42,822 nt of DNA from Cudoniella acicularis (lineage: Eukaryota > Ascomycota > Leotiomycetes > Helotiales > Helotiaceae): the NCBI GenBank assembly GCA_013054445.1, contig JAAMPI010000338.1:1-42822 (forward strand), written 5' to 3'. The notes beneath the pieces were generated by a model. The model saw nothing but the letters and a program-made list of their open reading frames with translations, did no database searches and was not told where the DNA came from. A program made the translations under genes and the position numbers. Below, one piece after another: positions 36,856 through 42,822 of the stretch; position 1 is the stretch's first letter, and each line of letters begins with the position of its first letter.

Positions 36856-39800
36856 TCAAGGGCCTATCAAGTCATCAATGATTTGGTTTCGCACCTGCGA
36901 ATCTAACGTTTTATTTCCGCTTGCATTGCCATCCTGAATGCTTTCAGATCTGATTGCTTGTAAATCAGATGATTCGCCTGCCTGCTGAATGCTGGTTGTG
37001 GATGCGGCCTTTAGTGAAGCTGCATCTGTTATTGAGCCAGGTTTGATGATTGTGCTTGACGTTGGGATAGCCTTCTTGGAATTGCTGCTGCTGCGCCGAC
37101 TGTCTAGACTCTTGCTCAAGGTTTTGTTGATACCCTCAACTCCGCCACTTGACGACTTCTTAGTGCGTCGGATGCTCCCCGTTGCGTCAATATTAGCACT
37201 GGCAACTGTACTCTTCCCTAGTCCAGGTGTGGAAGGAGCACCAGGCTTTTCTTCAGAAGCATCAATAAGGTACCATCTAAGACCGTCGGAAAGCTCGAAT
37301 GGATTGTCGTCTTCGAAAGAATCACCGCCATTACTCGTAGCACCAAAGGATTTCCCATCCCCGGGGTTGATATGCGAGCTAGTCATAGACTTAGAAAGAT
37401 CCACAACTCGGTCCTCAATTTTGTGAATCCGAGCAAGAAGCCAGTCTCGTGTTCGGAGCTTGTGGGAATCCTGTTCTCGAAGGAAGTAATGAGGAGCCCC
37501 GACGTTGAATGCAGCCCATGCGCCTGTGGCTTGGTTTCGAGTTGGGAGGAAGAGAGCTAGGTCGCCTTCTTTGAAGTGTTTATAAGCAATCTTCTCGTGT
37601 GCCTCTTTTTGTGCCATATGTGACTTTTCCCGATAAGCCCGAGCATCGCGTGAGTACTTCTTGGCTGTGTATTCGACATCCTTGATGCGCTTGGTGATGA
37701 CTTCACAGAAAGCTTCCACATCGAAACTGCCGATGGCATTCAAATAAGCATCGTATTTCTCGGACTCAGTCTCGGAATCATCGTTGTGCATCCAGTAGAG
37801 CAGATCGAGATCACCACTGTCAACCATAGCCTTTCTCGTGATGGCACCAGAGATGCTTTTTCTCAAGGATGAACCAGGATCAGATGAATCATTGGCATTC
37901 GTTCGATCTGGTTTTGGCAGTCGCTGAATTGTCATTGAGTTTCCTTCTCGAGTTACCGAGTAGCTGAGCCGCTCAAGGAGTCTGCAAAGTCGGTCGTTTT
38001 GTGCATAGACTCTTTGAGTAAGATCTTTAGCGCGTGAAGTTCGAGCTTCAAATCTCGAGGCTAACTTCTCATGCTTGTTTTGTGCAAATTCATGCTTCTC
38101 TTGGAAAGCTCTCAACTCCTCCTCAAGACTACCGATTCGAGACTGTCGGGTAGCTAGATCTTCGGTCATACTTGTGACCTTCCGCTCTTCTTCCTCAAGA
38201 CGATTGCGGAGAGCTTCTGATCCCGTTTCTCCATCGGCGATTTTCGTCCTGAGACTAGTCAACTGGCCTCGCTCATCAGTCAATTCCCCTTGTAGAGCTA
38301 AGAATTTCGCCTTTTCAGAATCCAAAGTCTCACGAAGCTGCGAGGTTTCACTCTGTTCCTTTGCCAAATTTTCTTTTGCTTCTTCTACTTCCGACTTGAG
38401 TGTCGTGATAGCGGTTTGAGCACTATCTCGGTCTGAGCGAGCAATCGTTGCGTCGCTCTTCACAGATTCAAGCTCTGCGACCAGGTCTCCAGATAAGCCG
38501 GTCAACACCTCGGCAAGGGTAGGAAGGTCTTCTGGAATTGCAGCAGTAGGACGGAGCTGCGAATGTACTTCTCGCAAGGCGGTTATTTGCTCATCAGCCA
38601 TGGCCTCTGCCTTCTCAGCTCTAGCTAGAAGAGCTTTGTTTTCTTCCTTGATCCGCTTTAGCTGCGTTTGCAGAGTTTCATTGGTCTCTCGCTGTAGCTT
38701 TGCATCATTTCTGAGGAAGTCAACTTGCCCTTGAGCTTTTTGAGCGTCGGCTTCGTGCTCTTTTTGAACCTTTTCAAGCTCATCTTGGAGAGTTCGCACT
38801 CGTTCGTCAACGGTGGCCTTTTCATTCTCGCGAGATCCAAGGTAACGATCCATTTCGTCCTCTAGTTCCTCTAGTTTCGCTTTTAGACGCTTGATCTCTC
38901 CCTCCAGTGACTTCCGTTCTTCGATGAACTCGTGCTGCTGAGCCTCAAAATTCTCCATAAGATCCTTTTTGGTTGAATTTGCCTCCTCGACTTTGGCTTT
39001 CATATCGCTTGCAGTGGTTTTACGCGCAGAGATCTCCTTTTCTAAACCAGATGCTCTCTCACGCTCGGCGATGAGCTCGGCTTCTAGAGAGAGCAGTTTT
39101 TGCTGAACGGCTTTCTCTTCGGCACCCTGGTTGGCTGAGAATCGGCGGGACGACACCGAGGACCTCCGAGAATCATCTTGAAGTCGTGGAGATGCCATAG
39201 GATTCGAGGTAATTTGAGCTTCGGGACTCGGATTTCCAGGCAGCTGAAATACGTTGCCAGTTGAGTTCCGGCTCAAGTGACTCTGTCGATGAAGTAAATC
39301 CTCTAATCTTCGTACTCGACTCTCAGCAGTCTTCAGCTTGTTCTCAACTTTCTGCTTCTCCTCCTGCAGAACGCGTAAAACTTCGTTGTCACCGCGGACC
39401 AACAGAGCGCTTCTCCCCAGAGCTGCCTCATGTATGCTGCCAGCCTTGAAGGCTTTGGCGCGCTTAGTTTGTTGCTTCGTTGGGTTATTAAGATCTGAAA
39501 TTATTTTTGTAACTTCAGTCACGATGCCCGATTTGGCGTCCTGAGCACGCAAAGTCTCCAGCAATTCTTCCAAGTCTTGCCTCGTAGCCTCGGGCCATTC
39601 TTCATCTTCCCCTTGAAGGTTCACTTCCAAACCTATAACTCTGCGTTCAACTTTGTCACCCCATAGGGAAGCCCCGGTGGATTTCTGCCACTTCCTCCGC
39701 CTCCTTGCTTCTTCGTCCTGAAAAGCTGCCATCTCGTTTGCCAGAGTAGAAGTGTCAGATCTAACTTTCTCGTTCCACTCCCTTCTTCTAATTGCCTCCG

Positions 39801-41136
39801 CGATAAATGAAGCGTAAGTCGCCGGTAATGTGTTCAAAAATCCAAGCTGGTGGAAAGCATCATACCCATCACCATCGAGCTCCAAAGCGGCAAACTGGGC
39901 ATTAGTTTCGGCAACAAATGAAGTCAACAAAGCAATTTCATGCATACAATCAAGAGAGTTTGCAGCTAAAGTGTTGCGCGCTTCTGTAGCAAATCGTACA
40001 ACACCTTCCATTTCAGCAGCTCTCTTCAACAAAGTTGGAAGAAAATTCTTAGTATGAAGTAGTGCAGATCTAGAGGCTTGCGAGATGTTTTTGGCGGTAT
40101 TCGAGAAGCTCAGAACGGTTTCGTAATCGATGCTGACCTTCTTAGCGACGGCCTCAATATCCTCCATCAGTTGCACAGATTCCCCTGAGCGAGCAAATGC
40201 TTTCCGAGCAGGATTTTTCTCAACCTTGTCAAATAATTCATCGATCCTTTTGAGAATCTCATCGACTTTCGTTCCAAGAGTGGTACTGTCTCGGGTGAGC
40301 CGCGTAGAAATATGGTGAACAAGCTTTCCCGCTTTCTTCATCTCTTCCACATCTACCAGTTCTTCTAGGGTAGGGTTTCCTTGGATTTTTCGCGGATCTT
40401 GGCCGGTAATAAACCTGATCATATCACCAGTAGCTGGAAGAGACCGTAATCTGGCTATTGATGCTTCCCAATCTGTACCTATCGTTTCTTGGTCCTTCAA
40501 AAAGTCCTTTGACCATGCTTGAATATCTGCGTTCCTTTGGTCCACCGCTTTGGCATGCTTTTCGAGGTTGTAGACGGCAGCATCAACGCCCAGAGCTATG
40601 ACTTGGATCTCCGAGTATCTTTCTTGTGCCTCTCCCGACATAGCTGCACAGTCTTCGACCACCTTCAAAGCCCACGAACGCCGTGCCATAAATAAATCTT
40701 TCCATGCTTGTATATCCTTTTGGTCTGCGATCGTATCGGGGATTTTGGCAGGATTGTATTTGGGAGGTAGAGGTATTTCGGCTTGAAAAGACCTTGCAGA
40801 TCCTGAGGGCGAGGGTTGGGATATTCGTCGATCGTATATGAATATTTGGGGCTATTTCATATTAGCTGGAGCTTTGTGTATCCCGAACGGAACATGCCTC
40901 TGTAGATAACGTTTGAAAGCGGACCGGCCTTCCCTGCGGTGTCAAAGCGATATGGTCCTTCGGCGAAATAGAGCTCTTCTTTGATACCCAAGTCTTGAAA
41001 GCATCTAGCCTTCGAAGGTGTCAGTACCAAAAGAAAACAACAGTGCTCGTGCTGGAAGTACAACTCACGATACAAAAGACCCGGGATCGACATCGAGACG
41101 CTTCCCCGTGTGGGCGAACAGAACTTCCAAAGGCAT
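36856..41136 (-). CDS. ATG11: Autophagy-related protein 11 (Atg11)
   Basis: There are three exons: 41136-41069, 41009-40898 and 40851-36856. Introns are 59 nt (GTGAGT...AAG) and 46 nt (GCATGT...TAG, a GC-AG intron), and the protein is 1391 aa. The N-terminus forms a ubiquitin-like fold: MPLEVLFAHTGKRLDVDPGS, LDAFKTWVSKKSSISPKDHI and, after splicing, STEPQIFIYDRR. A long helical region follows with RRSWALKVVEDC, then extended coiled coils (about residues 560-1050) and the Atg11 C-terminal domain (HFKEGDLALFLPTRNQATGA, FNVGAPHYFL, RDWLLARI). Atg11 scaffolds selective autophagy at the phagophore assembly site and binds cargo receptors and Atg1. The Ser-rich tail ends VRNQIIDDLIGP. The first two exons are too short to stand out as ORFs but supply the expected N-terminus. 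The gene is divergent from CENP-H. Confidence 0.94.
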
Positions 41137-41414
41137 CCCCGCCGCTTCCCTCTACAGCTTCAAGAAGCTGTAATTTTTCTGTAAATGGCAGAAAGAATGA
41201 GGTTGTCGACGTCGCATGACGGTGAAAAGATCACTTGGTCATCGGCGAGGCTTCAAGGCCTCGTTTGGCGCTCGACCTTGCGCCACAGTTATCGGCAAGT
41301 TATTCACCAGCCACACGGGACTCTTGAGCGCGTCTCCTAAGGTCACCTGCCAACGCGTCGCATCAAATTTGGCAATCAGATTCCTCATTATCATCAAAGT
41401 TAGAGAAAATCAAA
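41137..41414. promoter_or_regulatory. Shared divergent promoter, atg11 / CENP-H
   Basis: The 278 bp separate the two start codons. A plus ORF at 41216-41455 crosses the region in a different frame from CENP-H and has no domain. No TATA element is apparent. An A-rich AAATCAAA context precedes the CENP-H start codon. Confidence 0.5.
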
Positions 41415-42222
41415 ATGTCCCAAGGCAACCAAGTAGACGAGATGGAGGGTGTTGAAATTACAAAGGCGGACCTTGCCCCACCGCTATTTAATGAGGAGGA
41501 AAAGCGTATCCTTGAAGTGTACGACCGTATGGAAGAGCTTCAGTTGGAGATTGCTCTTTTGAAAGCCCAAGGGGTATTATCTCAGGGTATATGTTCCGTT
41601 TCAAATAATGTAACAATCGTTCTAACAAAGCACAGATGAGCCTATGGAAGCGTCTGAAGAAGACATCAAGACCGCTCAGCAAGATCTGCTGAAAGCCAAA
41701 GCTGCTTACCAGCTGCGGGCCAATGTTATTGAGAACGTTTTAATAGCAAACCCGATTTTGAAAGCGGTTCATTCTGGAAATAATGCTTCCGCGGCAGAAC
41801 AGTAAGGACTTCATGCAAACATTTTACACTGCTAAAATTCTGGCAGGGATCTTCTCCCTCTTCTTGAGCAGCGAGATGCACTCTCTGTAAAATTGATGGA
41901 CTTGTCTGAAAAGATACTGTCAGCAAGAAATGAACTTATCAGTGTCGAAACTGAACATGTCCTCAAGGCGCGTAAAAACACCAAGTTGGCGACCCGAATG
42001 ATTGCCTTGGCCGAAGAGGCAAACACCCAGAAGAGAGATGATATTCCCCCTAAGGCACGACAACAACTGAATGAGTTAGAGGAAAGCGTGAAGACCAGCC
42101 GGCAAAGGTGGAGAATTATGAAGGGTACCGCAAGTGGTACAATTGTGGGAAGCGGTGTAGATTGGGCTCGAGATCCGAAGTTATTGGAGATTGTATTGGA
42201 TGATGATGGTGCTGAGGGATAA
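41415..42222 (+). CDS. Centromere protein H (CENP-H/Fta3-type kinetochore subunit)
   Basis: There are three exons: 41415-41586, 41636-41801 and 41847-42222. Introns are 49 nt (GTATAT...CAG) and 45 nt (GTAAGG...CAG), and the protein is 237 aa. An acidic N-terminus leads to a coiled coil (EEEKRILEVYDRMEELQLEI) and the family core ANVIENVLIANPILKAVHSG. A second coiled coil follows (LLPLLEQRDALSVKLMDLSE ... ETEHVLKARKNTKLATRM) and the C-terminal signature RWRIMKGTASGTIVGSGVDW. CENP-H is an inner-kinetochore CCAN subunit that acts with CENP-I/K at centromeres. Both junctions restore the frame precisely. The length is usual for fungal members. Confidence 0.9.
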
Positions 42223-42822
42223 GAAAGAGCTATCTATTTCGAAATTGTTACCACGAGAGTACTTTCATATATACTCACGGTACACCCTAGTGAAGTTGAA
42301 CATGATTTCAAGATTATGGAGACTGAGTCTGCGGTATGTTGAAATGAGAGCAGCTGTTTGTCCCAGCCCGACTCCTAAAAAAGGACCTCTTTGGGAAGCA
42401 TCAAGTTGGTCCCTGAGGAAACTTGGAATCCATGAACCTCTTCCGAAATCCGATATTCTACAAGCGAAATAGGGAAGAATTCAAAGCAAGGAGGGAAATA
42501 AAAACAATAATAATGAGAAGTGATAAAATCTAGGGGCTAACGATGTTGTCGGCGATGTCTTGAGGGATTAGGGGTTTAAAACCTGAAATGTTCATATGTG
42601 TTTAAAAGCGAGATAGAAATCTCGCATTTGTTGTAGAAATGACGGGAACTACGGAGTAAGACTCTCGTGAAAAAAAAAATGATATATCCCGGATTATAAA
42701 AAGCCAGATCGGTCACTTACAGTAACAAAATGACTCACAGACAGTACACTAAGTGGTCTGTTTCACTTCAACAAACGTGGCTTTCGTAACTTCCTACTTG
42801 AAGTTATGAGATTTGCTCTTTC
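42223..42822. other. 3' flank of CENP-H to window end
   Basis: A plus ORF at 42191-42472 overlaps the CENP-H end in another frame and shows no domain. The stretch is AT-rich with A runs near 42669-42680. No gene was seen. Confidence 0.4.

Noticed and set aside
38075..38419. Plus-strand ORFs inside atg11, TIM54 and NAA15
   Set aside because: They are antisense shadows of long coding exons with Ser/Arg-rich composition and no independent support.

Overview
This window is nuclear DNA of a filamentous ascomycete (Pezizomycotina). The genes are compact and carry very short introns (about 45-85 nt, GT-AG with one probable GC-AG). Its families are typically fungal: a COT1-type NDR kinase, Atg11, a UPF0643 protein and a MIX23 protein. 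Gene content suggests Leotiomycetes, but that placement is inference. No prokaryotic operon, virus, CRISPR array, rRNA or convincing tRNA is visible.

Layout, left to right. 1-318 is the 3' end of a membrane protein gene. 2042-2892 is a GST-like gene with two apparent 1-nt insertions near its start. 4108-5191 is an aldo/keto reductase (pyridoxal reductase type) and 5953-7095 a C2H2 zinc-finger protein. The minus strand then carries a CCCH zinc-finger protein (7505-8345) and tubulin cofactor E/Pac2 (8681-10543). Pac2 is divergent from the splicing factor SF3A2/Prp11 (10748-11482). After a gene-free stretch come the NDR kinase COT1 (12816-14900, minus) and TIM54 (16494-18012). TIM54 converges on NAA15/Nat1 (18369-21008, minus), which is divergent from kynurenine formamidase (21364-22274).

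22.3-29.0 kb is the least orderly part. It holds an AT-rich gene-poor stretch with a tandem heat-shock-element-like repeat, the intact MIX23 gene (25393-26051, minus), a decayed mitochondrial carrier with three in-frame stops (26656-27866), and a further coding-like but broken stretch (27930-28770). Housekeeping genes then resume: UPF0643 (29024-29757), eIF3h (30465-31666), S-adenosylhomocysteine hydrolase (32528-34031), a small hypothetical protein (35203-35838, minus), and the autophagy scaffold Atg11 (36856-41136, minus), divergent from the kinetochore protein CENP-H (41415-42222).

The genes do not form one pathway. They cover translation, splicing, mitochondrial import, one-carbon and NAD metabolism, the cytoskeleton, autophagy and chromosome segregation. 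I found no convincing novel system. The points most worth checking are the 1-nt frame disruptions in three genes, which are either assembly errors or real lesions, the CA-to-TA pattern of stops in the carrier relic, and the GC-AG intron in atg11.
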